From Actinocrispum wychmicini (GTDB lineage Bacteria; Actinomycetota; Actinomycetes; Mycobacteriales; Pseudonocardiaceae): a stretch of 64,000 bases of DNA. The position numbers were made by a program, and so were the translations under genes. Positions 23,922 through 32,576 of the stretch are shown here, piece by piece. The stretch is from positions 98,006 through 162,005 of the forward strand of contig NZ_SLWS01000019.1 of assembly GCF_004345645.1 (NCBI RefSeq). The letters run 5' to 3'. The first letter of the stretch is position 1, and every line of letters begins with the position of its first letter. The notes beneath the pieces were generated by a model. It worked only from the letters and a program-made list of their open reading frames with translations. It was not told the DNA's origin and searched no databases.

Positions 23922-25253
23922 TCAAACAGCTGATCCGGCCGTGTCCACCAGACAAGGGATCATGGGCAGGCCGTTGGGTCGCAGGAACGCCCGCGCCACC
24001 TCCCGGACCTGGTGGCCGGGCCGCAGCCGCAGCCGCCAGCGGGCGCAGACCGCGGCGACGGCGACGGTCATCTCGGCCCACGCGAACTTCTCGCCGATGC
24101 ACTTGTGTCCGCCCGCCCCGAACGGGATGAAGCTCATCCGCGGCAGGTCCGTCGCCCCTTGTCCCTGCCAGCGGTCCGGGTCGAACCGCGTCGGGTCAGG
24201 GAACAGCGCCGGATCCCGGTGCAGCGTGGGCATGCTGACCATCACCTCGGCGCCGGGCCGCAACGTGACGTCGCCGAGCCGCACGGTCGCGGTGGCCGTG
24301 CGCATCAGCAGCCAGATCGGCGTGTGTAACCGGAGCGTCTCGGTCAGCACCCGGTCAACGTACGTCATCCGGTCAGGGTCGGCGCCGCCGATCCGTCCAT
24401 TGAGGACACTTTCGGCCTCGGCGGCCACCCGGTCGGCCACGTCGGGATGCCGGACGAGTTCGTGGCACGCCCACGACAGCGTTGTCGCGGTCGTCTCGGT
24501 GCCCGCCATCAGGATGTTCAGCACCTGGGCGCGCACCTCGTCGTCGTCTTCGACGTGCGTGACCAGCATCGACAGCAGGTCGCCGTGGTCGACCCCGCCG
24601 GCCCGGTAGGCCGCGATGACATCGTCGACAACGGCGAGGAGTCGGCGCAGGGCCGCGTCGAACCGCCTGTTGCCGGGTGTGGGAATTCGTTCGAACAGTT
24701 CCACCGGCATCATCGAACGTTTCGCCAGGCCGTTCAGGATCGGGTCGAGCGAACGGTACACTTCGGCCACCGCGGCCTGGCCAAGATCGGCCTGGAACAA
24801 CGCCTTGGCCGTCACCCGGAGAGTGAGTCCGGCCATTTCCTGCTCCAGCATGATCGGTTTGTTCGGCACCCACCCGCCGACTGTTTCGTCGATCTGTTCA
24901 CGCATCACGTTCACATAACCGGCGATTCGGTCGTGGTGAAACGCCGGCTGCATCACGCGGCGTTGCCGCATGTGAGCGGGTTCGTCGGCGGTCGCCAGCC
25001 CGTCGCCGAACAACTGCCGCGCTTTGGCGAAGATCTTGCCGCGGCTGAAGTGGCGCGCGTCGGTGACCAGGACCTGCCGGATCAGTTCGGGCGAGTTGAT
25101 CTGGTGGACCGGCCGGGTGCCGAGATAGAACGTGACGATGTCGCCGTGGGCACGCAGGTTCTGCAGGAAACCGATCGGGTCGCGGGTAAGCGACAACACA
25201 TGCCCGAGAACCGGAATGTGTTTCGGCGCGACCGGCGGTGCCGCGACCGCCAT
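23922..25253 (-). CDS. Cytochrome P450
   Basis: A 443-residue soluble P450. I-helix motif AGTETT (about residue 240), K-helix ETLR (about 295), RFDPDRW, and haem loop FGAGGHKCIGEKFA with the cysteine ligand (about 390). 'GLATADEPAHMRQRRVMQPA' is the usual C-helix region. The start (ATG 25253) lies 2 bp after the stop of the upstream methyltransferase gene, so the two form an operon. Substrate cannot be deduced; pairing with an S-adenosyl methyltransferase hints at secondary metabolism. Confidence 0.9.
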   Translation of the reverse strand: MAVAAPPVAPKHIPVLGHVLSLTRDPIGFLQNLRAHGDIVTFYLGTRPVHQINSPELIRQVLVTDARHFSRGKIFAKARQLFGDGLATADEPAHMRQRRVMQPAFHHDRIAGYVNVMREQIDETVGGWVPNKPIMLEQEMAGLTLRVTAKALFQADLGQAAVAEVYRSLDPILNGLAKRSMMPVELFERIPTPGNRRFDAALRRLLAVVDDVIAAYRAGGVDHGDLLSMLVTHVEDDDEVRAQVLNILMAGTETTATTLSWACHELVRHPDVADRVAAEAESVLNGRIGGADPDRMTYVDRVLTETLRLHTPIWLLMRTATATVRLGDVTLRPGAEVMVSMPTLHRDPALFPDPTRFDPDRWQGQGATDLPRMSFIPFGAGGHKCIGEKFAWAEMTVAVAAVCARWRLRLRPGHQVREVARAFLRPNGLPMIPCLVDTAGSAV

Positions 25254-25255
25254 GG

Positions 25256-26074
25256 CTACGGCTTGCAGGCGACGGCGGCCAGCAGCGACGCGTGCGCCGG
25301 CAGGTCGCGGACCAGCCGCAGCCCGTCGTCCGGCCGCCACTGGGACGTGTAGACGAGGCCCGGCTCGACCATGTCCAGCCCGTCGAACAGCCCGGCGATC
25401 CACTCACGCGACCGCGCCACACCCGCCGCCGAGGTCGTCTTCGACAGCTCCACCAAGCCCTGCACCTCTTCCGACCCGTCGCCCTGGTTGTCCGCGATAT
25501 GCGACAGGACCAGGTAACTGCCCGGCGCCACGGCGTCCATGTACGCGGCGACGGTCGCCGACGCCTGCGCGGCGTCGAGCACGTAGTGCAGCGAGGACGC
25601 CATGATCACCCCGACCGGCTCGGTGAGGTCGATCAGGCTCCCGGTGGTCGGGTCGGCGAGCACGCCCAGGACGTCGCACATGTCCGCGGCCACGATGTCC
25701 GCGCCTTCGACGGGCGCGAGGATCAGTTCACTGTGCGCGATCGCGACCGGTTCCTGTTCCACATAGACCACGTGACTGTCGGGCGCTATTTCACCCGCCA
25801 TCTCGTGCACGCTTTTCGCGGTCGGCATGCCGGAGCCGAGATCGAGAAACTGCCGCACCCCGTCTGACGCGCAGAAACGCACCGCGCGACCGAGGAACTG
25901 CCGGTTGTAGCGCGCGAGATCACGAACCCACGGCATGGCGTTGATCGCCTGCTGGGCCATCATCCGGTCGACGTCGAAATTCCAACTTCCGCCGAGCAGG
26001 TAGTCGTACACCCTGGCCGGGCTGGCCCGCTTCAGATCGATGTCCGTCGGTATCCAGCTGACCTGACCGCTCAT
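25256..26074 (-). CDS. S-adenosyl methyltransferase family protein (DUF574/PF04672 type)
   Basis: A 272-residue SAM-dependent methyltransferase-like protein. It has 'SPARVYDYLLGGSWNFDVDR' near residue 13, DLGSGMPTAKSVHE as motif I, VVYVEQEP as motif II, and a C-terminal EPGLVYTSQWRPD block. A paralogue sits at 56329-57141. This actinomycete-expanded family has no firmly known substrate. The ATG at 26074 is preferred (GAGGGA site) over one 48 bp upstream. Operon with the P450. Confidence 0.85.
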   Translation of the reverse strand: MSGQVSWIPTDIDLKRASPARVYDYLLGGSWNFDVDRMMAQQAINAMPWVRDLARYNRQFLGRAVRFCASDGVRQFLDLGSGMPTAKSVHEMAGEIAPDSHVVYVEQEPVAIAHSELILAPVEGADIVAADMCDVLGVLADPTTGSLIDLTEPVGVIMASSLHYVLDAAQASATVAAYMDAVAPGSYLVLSHIADNQGDGSEEVQGLVELSKTTSAAGVARSREWIAGLFDGLDMVEPGLVYTSQWRPDDGLRLVRDLPAHASLLAAVACKP

Positions 26075-26258
26075 CGCGCACACTTCCCTCGAGGACACAG
26101 AGGTGATCGGAAGAATTCGCAAAGAACCTTAAACTACTCGCCTACCGGACAGTCAGGCCGGGAAGTTAGCCCGATCGGATGACCCTGCCCGAGTTTCTGA
26201 TCTACCCGCAGTAGCATGCGTCCCTCGCTTTCACGTTCCCCATCCGGGAGAGGATCAA

Positions 26259-27272
26259 GTGCGACCGCGCCGAACGCTCGCCAGAATCGCGATCACCATT
26301 CTCGTCCTGTCCGCCGGTGTCACCAGCGCCTCCGCTGACACCCAGGTGCGCTGCAGTGAGACCGATGTCCCTGTCACGTACGGGCTGCTGCTCCACGGCA
26401 CTGTGCACGGGCAGCTGTGCGTGCCTCCGACCACAACGAACACCGTACAGCTGTTGGTGCACGGTGGAACGTACAACCGTTACTACTGGGACATCCCGTA
26501 CAACAACGGAAGTTATTCGTACCAACGAGACATGGCCGCGAACGGCGTGGCCACGTTCGCCGTCGACGCGCTCGGCTCGGGCCGCAGCACCCAGCCGTTG
26601 AGCGAGCTCATCACCGGCACCACCGAGGCGTCCGCCATGCACCAGGTGATCCAGGCCTTGCGGGCGGGAGCGGTCGGCGGCAGCCAGTTCAGCAGGGTGG
26701 TGATCGTCGGCCACTCGATGGGCTCCGGCGTCACCGTCCTGGAGGCCACCGGCTACCACGACGTCGACGGCGTGGTGCTGACCGGGATGACCCACTCGAT
26801 GGACCTGCTGGCGCTGACCGGGGTCTTCGTCGACGGGGTCCGCCCGGCGTTGCTGGACCCGGTGCTGTCCCAGCGGTCGAGCGACCCCGGGTACGTGACG
26901 ACCATGCCGGGCACGCGTCAGGTGTTCCACAATCCCGGCCTGGTCGAGCCGGGCGTGCTGGCCGCCGACGAGACGACCAAGGACCAGGTCGCCGCGACTG
27001 TGGTACCGGACCTGCTGACGTTGGCGTTCGAAAGCCCGCTGTCGCGGTCCATCAACGTGCCTGTGCTGATCGCCAACGGCGCCAGCGACGGACTGTTCTG
27101 CGCCTTCGTGTGCGCGTCGGAGGACACACTGCGCGCGGCAGAGAGCCCGTACTTCACCGCGCCGCTCGAAGTGCATCTGACCCCACAGGCAGGGCACGCC
27201 GTCGCGTTGTCCACGAACGCCGCGGACCACCGTGAGGCGATCCGAGCGTGGATGGACGAGCATTCGTTCTGA
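26259..27272 (+). CDS. Secreted alpha/beta-hydrolase
   Basis: A 337-residue exported hydrolase. The signal peptide (about 1-26) ends TSASA. The fold shows LLVHGGTYNRYYWD (oxyanion region), nucleophile elbow GHSMGSG with Ser about residue 153, an Asp near GASDG, and the catalytic His in PQAGHAVAL. Four cysteines are consistent with an extracytoplasmic location. GTG 26259 follows GAGAGGATCAA. Its stop overlaps the following GGDEF-like gene by one base (TGATG), implying co-expression. Confidence 0.85.
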   Translation: MRPRRTLARIAITILVLSAGVTSASADTQVRCSETDVPVTYGLLLHGTVHGQLCVPPTTTNTVQLLVHGGTYNRYYWDIPYNNGSYSYQRDMAANGVATFAVDALGSGRSTQPLSELITGTTEASAMHQVIQALRAGAVGGSQFSRVVIVGHSMGSGVTVLEATGYHDVDGVVLTGMTHSMDLLALTGVFVDGVRPALLDPVLSQRSSDPGYVTTMPGTRQVFHNPGLVEPGVLAADETTKDQVAATVVPDLLTLAFESPLSRSINVPVLIANGASDGLFCAFVCASEDTLRAAESPYFTAPLEVHLTPQAGHAVALSTNAADHREAIRAWMDEHSF

Positions 27273-28534
27273 TGATCGCGCCACGTCCCGAGGACCCAGC
27301 GCCGGCCGGCGGGTCACGCCAGCGGGAGAGGCTCGTCCGGCGGTGGGCGAGCCTCGTGACGTCGACCAGTCACGTCCCGTTGCCGCCCGCCGAGTTCGAG
27401 CAACGGCTCGCCGACATGCTCGACGACCTGGTCGACATCGTCCGCAGCGACCCAAGGCTGGCCGTCGACTGCGGCGCCGAACTGGTCGAGGCGGGCTGCA
27501 CCGACCCGGTGTCCATCCAGTCCACAATGGACGCCCTGGGGCCGGGCCTGCTCACCCTGCCCGAACTGCGCCCGACCGACCGGCTCGCCGACAAGGTCGT
27601 GCAGACCCTCGGCGCGATGGCCGCCGGCTACGCCGCGGAACTGCGCCGGCTCACGTTCGCCCAACAGGAAACCATGAGCGTGGTGCTGCGCCGCACCCTC
27701 GCCGAGGTCCAACGAAACCTGCGCACGGTCACCACCCAGTTCGACCACGTGGTGGCCGGCTCAGCCAGCGGTGTCGCCCTCACCGACCAGCACGGCCACG
27801 TCCTGCGCGCCAACCGGAAACTCGCCGACATCCTCGGCTACCCGGAAACGGAACTCGCCGGCCTGACGGTGTTCGACGTACTGCCAGACCTCCTCACCGG
27901 CCGAAAGAACCAAACCGTCGTGCGCAAGGACGGCGAGACCACCCAGGTGACCCTGAGATCCCTGGAGTCCGTCGGCGACCAATGGGTGATCATCCTGGAG
28001 GACCGTTCGGAACTGGACCTGCTGCACGGCCAACTCACCCACCAGGCCCTGCACGACATGGTCACCAGGCTGCCCAACCGCCAGTACTTCACCAGCACCC
28101 TGGAAAGCACCCTGACCCGCACCGCCCTGGCCGTATACCACCTCGACCTGGACGGCTTCAAGAACGTCACCCACGGCCTGGGCCGGGAATCCGGCGACCA
28201 CCTCCTGAACCTGACCGCCCACCGCCTCACCACGGTGGTGGCCGACGCCAAGGCGATGGTGGCCAGGTTCCACGCCGACGAATTCGCCCTCCTCCTGGAA
28301 AACCCACCCGACCCCCACGAGATGGCCGCCCGAATAGCCGCGGAACTCAACGAAATCTCGGCCTGCATCGGCATAGTGCACCGCCCCCAACGGCACACCA
28401 CCGCGACAGACGTCCTCGCCTCGGCCGAACTCGCCCTGGCCCGCGCGAAACGCTTCGGCCCCGGCCAGTGGTCCCTCGCCAATCCCCTCGAAGACGCCAA
28501 GGACCGCGAGGCGTTCCGTCGTGCGCTGCCGTGA
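27272..28534 (+). CDS. PAS-GGDEF-like protein with degenerate active site
   Basis: A 420-residue cytoplasmic signalling protein. A helical N-terminal region (about 1-150) leads to a PAS-type domain (about 160-245, 'ADILGYPETELAGLTVFDVL') and then a diguanylate-cyclase-like domain (about 255-410) with 'HDMVTRLPNRQYFTSTLES' and YHLDLDGFKNVTHGLG. The active-site loop reads FHADEFALLLE where active enzymes have GGDEF, so catalysis is unlikely and a GTP- or c-di-GMP-sensing or scaffold role is more probable. Coupled to the secreted hydrolase upstream; a hairpin follows. Confidence 0.82.
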   Translation: MIAPRPEDPAPAGGSRQRERLVRRWASLVTSTSHVPLPPAEFEQRLADMLDDLVDIVRSDPRLAVDCGAELVEAGCTDPVSIQSTMDALGPGLLTLPELRPTDRLADKVVQTLGAMAAGYAAELRRLTFAQQETMSVVLRRTLAEVQRNLRTVTTQFDHVVAGSASGVALTDQHGHVLRANRKLADILGYPETELAGLTVFDVLPDLLTGRKNQTVVRKDGETTQVTLRSLESVGDQWVIILEDRSELDLLHGQLTHQALHDMVTRLPNRQYFTSTLESTLTRTALAVYHLDLDGFKNVTHGLGRESGDHLLNLTAHRLTTVVADAKAMVARFHADEFALLLENPPDPHEMAARIAAELNEISACIGIVHRPQRHTTATDVLASAELALARAKRFGPGQWSLANPLEDAKDREAFRRALP

Positions 28535-28560
28535 GTTGTGCCATTCGGGTTACTCCTGGC

Positions 28561-28583
28561 GCCCCCGGCTACCGGCCGGGGGC
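28561..28583 (+). terminator. Hairpin terminator after the GGDEF-like gene
   Basis: GCCCCCGGC (28561-28569) pairs perfectly with GCCGGGGGC (28575-28583), a 9-bp GC stem 27 bp after the stop and 20 bp before the next start. No U-tract. Confidence 0.6.
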
Positions 28584-28602
28584 TCGCGGCGATAATCAGC
28601 GG

Positions 28603-28874
28603 ATGGACCAGGGCGCCGAGACTCCCGCGCACGGCCAGGACAACGCGGCGCACGCGGACAGCATCGGGTCGGTGGTGCAAGCGGGCACGATCGAGGGCGG
28701 AGTGCACTACCACCAGCCCACCCGGCCTGTGGTCGCCCTGCCGCACCGGGCCGGGATCGCACCGCCACGTGCCCTGTCGTTTCAGGACCGGGCGGACGCC
28801 GACGAGTTGGCGCGGGTGCTGGATCAGGGCGACACAGCGGTGTTGACCTCCGGTGTGGTGACCGGGCTGGGGGT
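28603..28874 (+). pseudogene. N-terminal part of the STAND/NB-ARC-TPR gene, out of frame with the rest
   Basis: Starting at ATG 28603, this frame encodes the family's usual N-terminus (GSVVQAGTIEGGVHYHQP, then an FQDRADADEL helix) up to TGLG, the first half of the P-loop. It then runs out of frame and stops at 29010 (135 residues in total). The G run 28869-28873 has five Gs; six would join it to the downstream frame as GLGGVGKTQLA. A -1 ribosomal slip on the run gives exactly the same join. Sequencing error, a true mutation, and programmed or phase-variable slippage are all possible. Confidence 0.7.
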
Positions 28875-30893
28875 GTGGGTAAGACCCAACTGGCGGTCGA
28901 CTATGCCGAACGGCTGTGGGCGACTGGTCGGCTGGATTTACTGGTGTGGGTCGCCGCGGGGTCGCGGGAAGCGATCGTGGCCAGCTACGCCCGCGTCGCT
29001 GCCGACCTGACCGGGATCGTGGACCCGAATCCCGACCATGGCGCGCAACGGTTGCTGGAGCGGCTCGGCGGCATGTCGGCACGGTGGCTGGTGGTCCTGG
29101 ACGACGTGCAGTCGCCGGCCCATCTGCGCGGACTCTGGCCGCCGACCACGTCCGCCGGACGGGTGGTGGTGACCACCCGGCGCCGGGATGCCGCGTTGCA
29201 CGGCCCGCATCGCCACCTGATCGAGGTCGGCGTGTTCACCCCACCCGAAGCACACGCCTACCTCGACGGCGCCCTCGCCCACCAACCGCACCTGCTGGAC
29301 GGTGCCCGGGACCTGGCGAAGGAGCTGGGATATCTGCCCTTGGCGCTGGCCCAGGCCAATGCCTACCTACGCGACCGCAATCTGACCTGCGCCGACTACC
29401 GGGCACGGCTGGCGGATCGACGTCGCGAGTTGGCGTCGCTGCTGCCCGAGAGCGACGGACTGCCCGACGAGCATCGGGCGACGGTGGCGGTCACTTGGTC
29501 GTTGTCGGTCGAGCAGGCCAATCTCCTGCGGCCGATTGGGGTCGCGGAGCCGTTGCTGCAGGTCGCCAGCCTGCTGGATGCCAACGGCATCCCACGCGAC
29601 GTGTTCACCGACCCGGCCATCCTGGAGTGGATCGCGACCAGCACCGGCCGTCCAGTCAGCGCGGAGGACGCGGTGGATGGGTTGGGGTGTCTGCAGCGGC
29701 TGAGCCTGATCACCCTGGACCCGCGCGCATCGTCGCGGGCGATCCGCGTGCACGCGCTGGTGCAGCGGGTCACCGGCGACGCTCTCCCTGAAAGCCAGCT
29801 TCCCGTGGTGGTCCGTGCGGTCGCGGACGCATTACTACACGTGTGGCCGAACGTCGAGCGCGACACCGTCCTGGGACAGGTACTGCGCACCAACACCGAA
29901 GCACTCATCGAGGCCGGCGGATCGCACCTGTGGGCATCGGATGTGCATCGGGTGTGTTTCCGGGCCGGAAACAGCCTGGGGGACAGTGGCGCGGTTGCCC
30001 AAGCCCGGGACTACTTCGAACGGCTCCACACTGCCGTTATTGATCGCTTGGGCCCTGATCACCTCGACACGCTGACCATTCGTCACAACATCGCCCGCTC
30101 GCGTGGGCACGCTGGGGATCCGGCCGGGGCGGTGGCCGCATTGCAGGAACTGCTCACCGACCAGTTGCGGGTGCTGGGCCCAGATCACCCCCACACACTG
30201 ACCACCCGTCACAACATCGCCTACTGGCGTGGGCAGGCTGGGGATCCGGCCGGGGCGATGGCCGCATTGCAGGAACTGCTCACCGACCGGCTGCGGGTGT
30301 TGGGTGCCGACCACCCCCACACGCTGACCGCCCGTCACAACATCGCCCGCTCGCGTGGGCACGCTGGGGATCCGGCCGGGGCGATGGCCGCGTTTGAGGA
30401 GGTGCTCACCGACCGGTTGCGGGTGTTGGGTGCCGACCACCCCGACACGTTGATCACCCGTCACAATATTGCGTACTGGCGTGGGCAGGCGGGGGATCCC
30501 GCTGGGGCGGCGGCCGCATTGCAGGAACTGCTCACCGACCAGTTGCGGGTGCTGGGCCCAGATCACCCCCACACACTGACCACCCGGAGCAACATCGCCC
30601 GCTCGCGTGGGCACGCTGGGGATCCCGCTGGGGCGATGGCCGCATTGCAGGAACTGCTCACCGACCAGTTGCGGGTGCTGGGCGCAGACCATCCCGACAC
30701 GCTGATCACTCGTCACAATATTGCGTATTGGCGTGGGCAGGCGGGGGATCCGGCTGGGGCGGCGGCCGCGTTTGAGGAGCTGCTTGTCGACCAGTTGCGG
30801 GTGCTGGGCGCAGACCACCCCCACACGCTGACCACCCGGAGCAACATCGCCTACTGGCGGAAACGGATCCCGGGCGGCGACGCGTCCGTTTGA
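28875..30893 (+). CDS. STAND (NB-ARC-type) ATPase with C-terminal TPR repeats, main part
   Basis: From GTG 28875 this encodes 672 residues starting inside Walker A (GKTQLAV). Walker B is RWLVVLDDV, followed by VVVTTRRR (sensor), GYLPLALAQANAYL (GLPL motif) and a winged-helix region. The C-terminus (about residue 395 on) is six complete 42-residue TPR repeats plus a partial seventh, kinesin-light-chain-like (DHPHTLTTRHNIA). Such proteins act as signalling or defence switches: TPRs sense a partner and the ATPase oligomerises. Without the 28603 segment, half the P-loop is missing, so function depends on the frame being restored. It converges on cobQ. Confidence 0.8.
   Translation: MGKTQLAVDYAERLWATGRLDLLVWVAAGSREAIVASYARVAADLTGIVDPNPDHGAQRLLERLGGMSARWLVVLDDVQSPAHLRGLWPPTTSAGRVVVTTRRRDAALHGPHRHLIEVGVFTPPEAHAYLDGALAHQPHLLDGARDLAKELGYLPLALAQANAYLRDRNLTCADYRARLADRRRELASLLPESDGLPDEHRATVAVTWSLSVEQANLLRPIGVAEPLLQVASLLDANGIPRDVFTDPAILEWIATSTGRPVSAEDAVDGLGCLQRLSLITLDPRASSRAIRVHALVQRVTGDALPESQLPVVVRAVADALLHVWPNVERDTVLGQVLRTNTEALIEAGGSHLWASDVHRVCFRAGNSLGDSGAVAQARDYFERLHTAVIDRLGPDHLDTLTIRHNIARSRGHAGDPAGAVAALQELLTDQLRVLGPDHPHTLTTRHNIAYWRGQAGDPAGAMAALQELLTDRLRVLGADHPHTLTARHNIARSRGHAGDPAGAMAAFEEVLTDRLRVLGADHPDTLITRHNIAYWRGQAGDPAGAAAALQELLTDQLRVLGPDHPHTLTTRSNIARSRGHAGDPAGAMAALQELLTDQLRVLGADHPDTLITRHNIAYWRGQAGDPAGAAAAFEELLVDQLRVLGADHPHTLTTRSNIAYWRKRIPGGDASV
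30057..30870 (+). repeat. Six 126-bp tandem repeats plus a partial copy within the STAND-TPR gene
   Basis: Units start at 30057, 30183, 30309, 30435, 30561 and 30687, with a partial unit at 30813. Each encodes DH-TL-RHNIA...GDPAGA-AALQELLTDQLRVLG-. Units alternate ARSRGHAGD (1, 3, 5) with AYWRGQAGD (2, 4, 6), so the true period is 252 bp. Near-identity at the DNA level indicates recent duplication or ongoing conversion. Confidence 0.9.
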
Positions 30894-30949
30894 CGGCGCC
30901 ATACCCGCCATGGAGCCGATGGTAGGTGTGGGGAGACCGAGAGCGAAAC

Positions 30950-32467
30950 TCAAGGCGCACCAGGAGGAAGCACGGGCAACCCCCCAGGAGCGCCCGTCGC
31001 CAGAAGAGCCTGGAGAGCATCGGTGTCCAGGTTGTCCGCCACCAGATCGGCCAGAAGATCCAACTGAGCCTCGCGAACGACGGCGAACTGTGTGTCCATG
31101 GCGGGCACGAAGTTCCGACCGGCAACCGCCGCGGCCCACCGGAGCAGTTCCCGCCGTGGCGCGTCGTTCTCCAGCAGGCCATGCCAGTGGGTGCCCGCGA
31201 TGGTGTTTGTCAACGCACCCTCGGGGGTGCCGTCGGGGAGAGTCACGAGGGGGACAAGGGTCGACGACCGGCGCGTGACCGTTCCGTGGTGAATCTCGTA
31301 ACCCGTTGCCGGGGCGCCGAAAACTGTGCCGTCCGGGCGGTCCAGCGTTTTGTCCACTGTGAACTCTATGTCGATGTCGAGCAGGCCGAGGCCGTCGACC
31401 GTACCGGCACCGGACTCCACTGTGTCGGTGATCTTCCGGCCCAGCATCTGGTAGCCGCCGCAGATCCCCACTACCGGCCCGCGCCGGGCGTGTTCCTGGA
31501 TTGCTTGGGCCAGGCCGTTGTCGCGCAACCATTTCAGGTCTTCGACCGTTGCTTTGGAGCCGGGCAGGACCACCAGGTCCGCGTCGGCGAGTCTGGACGG
31601 CTCGGTCACGAACCGCACCGACACTCCCGGTTCGCAGGCCAGTGCCTCCACGTCCGTCCCGTTGGAGATCCGGGGCAGGCGGACCACCGCGACCCGCAGC
31701 CACTCGCCCAGTGGCGGCTTCGGCCGGCCGACCACGCCGTCGGCCACATAGGACAGTGAGTCCTCCGCGTCGATCCACAGGTCGGGGTGCCAGGGAATGA
31801 CACCCAGTACCGGCCGGCCGGTGAGCTCCCCGAGTTGGTCCAGACCAGGAGCGAGCAGTGCCGGGTCGCCGCGGAACTTGTTGATCACAAATCCGCAAAC
31901 AAGCGCTTGGTCCGCGGGTGACAACAGCGCCACCGTGCCGTACAGGTGCGCGAGCACGCCGCCCCGGTCGATGTCGCCTACGATGAGAACGGGCAGGTCA
32001 GCGGCCCTGGCGAGGCCCATGTTGGCGATGTCGTCGGCGCGCAGGTTGATCTCCGCGGGCGAGCCGGCGCCCTCGCACACCACCACGTCGAACTCGGCCC
32101 GCAGGCCCGCCAGTGTCGACAGGACCGTCTCGAACAGTTCCGGTTTGCGCTCCCGGTAGGACAGGGCGCTGGTGTGACCCACCGCCTTGCCGAGGACCAC
32201 TATCTGGGACGTCCGGTCGCCGCCCGGCTTCAGCAGGACCGGGTTGAACCGGACGCTCGGCGGCACGCCCGCGGCCGCGGCCTGCAGGGCCTGCGCCCGG
32301 CCGATCTCGCCGCCGTCCAGTGTGACCACCGAGTTGTTCGACATGTTCTGGGCCTTGAACGGCGCCACCCGGACCCCTTGCCGGGCCAGCCACCGGCACA
32401 GGCCCGCGACCAGCACGCTCTTGCCGGCGTCGGACGACGTGCCGGCCACCAGCAGGGCTCCGCTCAC
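30950..32467 (-). CDS. cobQ: Cobyric acid synthase
   Basis: CobQ amidates the b, d, e and g side chains of adenosyl-cobyrinic acid a,c-diamide. The roughly 505-residue protein has N-terminal ATP-binding GTSSDAGKSVLVAGL, 'RVAPFKAQNMSNNSVVTLDG', VCEGAGSPAEINLR and, in the C-terminal glutaminase domain, the nucleophile in GICGGYQMLG and the His in GYEIHHG. GTG 32467 is preferred for its AGGG at good spacing; GTG 32476 is possible. It is separated from the main cobalamin operon by about 13 kb and has no riboswitch of its own that I can see. Confidence 0.93.
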   Translation of the reverse strand: MSGALLVAGTSSDAGKSVLVAGLCRWLARQGVRVAPFKAQNMSNNSVVTLDGGEIGRAQALQAAAAGVPPSVRFNPVLLKPGGDRTSQIVVLGKAVGHTSALSYRERKPELFETVLSTLAGLRAEFDVVVCEGAGSPAEINLRADDIANMGLARAADLPVLIVGDIDRGGVLAHLYGTVALLSPADQALVCGFVINKFRGDPALLAPGLDQLGELTGRPVLGVIPWHPDLWIDAEDSLSYVADGVVGRPKPPLGEWLRVAVVRLPRISNGTDVEALACEPGVSVRFVTEPSRLADADLVVLPGSKATVEDLKWLRDNGLAQAIQEHARRGPVVGICGGYQMLGRKITDTVESGAGTVDGLGLLDIDIEFTVDKTLDRPDGTVFGAPATGYEIHHGTVTRRSSTLVPLVTLPDGTPEGALTNTIAGTHWHGLLENDAPRRELLRWAAAVAGRNFVPAMDTQFAVVREAQLDLLADLVADNLDTDALQALLATGAPGGLPVLPPGAP

Positions 32468-32520
32468 ACGCCGCACCCTATCGGGATAGTGTCTTCGGCG
32501 ACCCCCTCGGACACAGACGG

Positions 32521-32536
32521 TCGAACACGTGTTCTA
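32521..32536. promoter_or_regulatory. LexA-like SOS box upstream of the DUF6319-like gene
   Basis: TCGAACACGTGTTCTA matches the actinobacterial SOS box TCGAAC-N4-GTTCGA at 11 of 12 defined positions. It lies about 40 bp upstream of the ATG at 32577, between that gene and divergent cobQ. Confidence 0.5.
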
Positions 32537-32576
32537 GGATGTGGGTCCCCCTCCACGTGACCATGAAAGGACCAGG

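Noticed and set aside
23829..24102. Upstream extension of the GH92 frame
   Set aside because: It lacks a start signal and runs antisense into the P450 gene; ATG 23829 has AGGAGG and a clean signal peptide.
30057..30870. Regular repeats considered as a CRISPR array
   Set aside because: The 126-bp units are contiguous, in frame and encode TPRs; there are no spacers or cas genes.
31946..32560. Plus-strand frame opposite the start of cobQ
   Set aside because: Antisense shadow; cobQ motifs on the minus strand are unambiguous.
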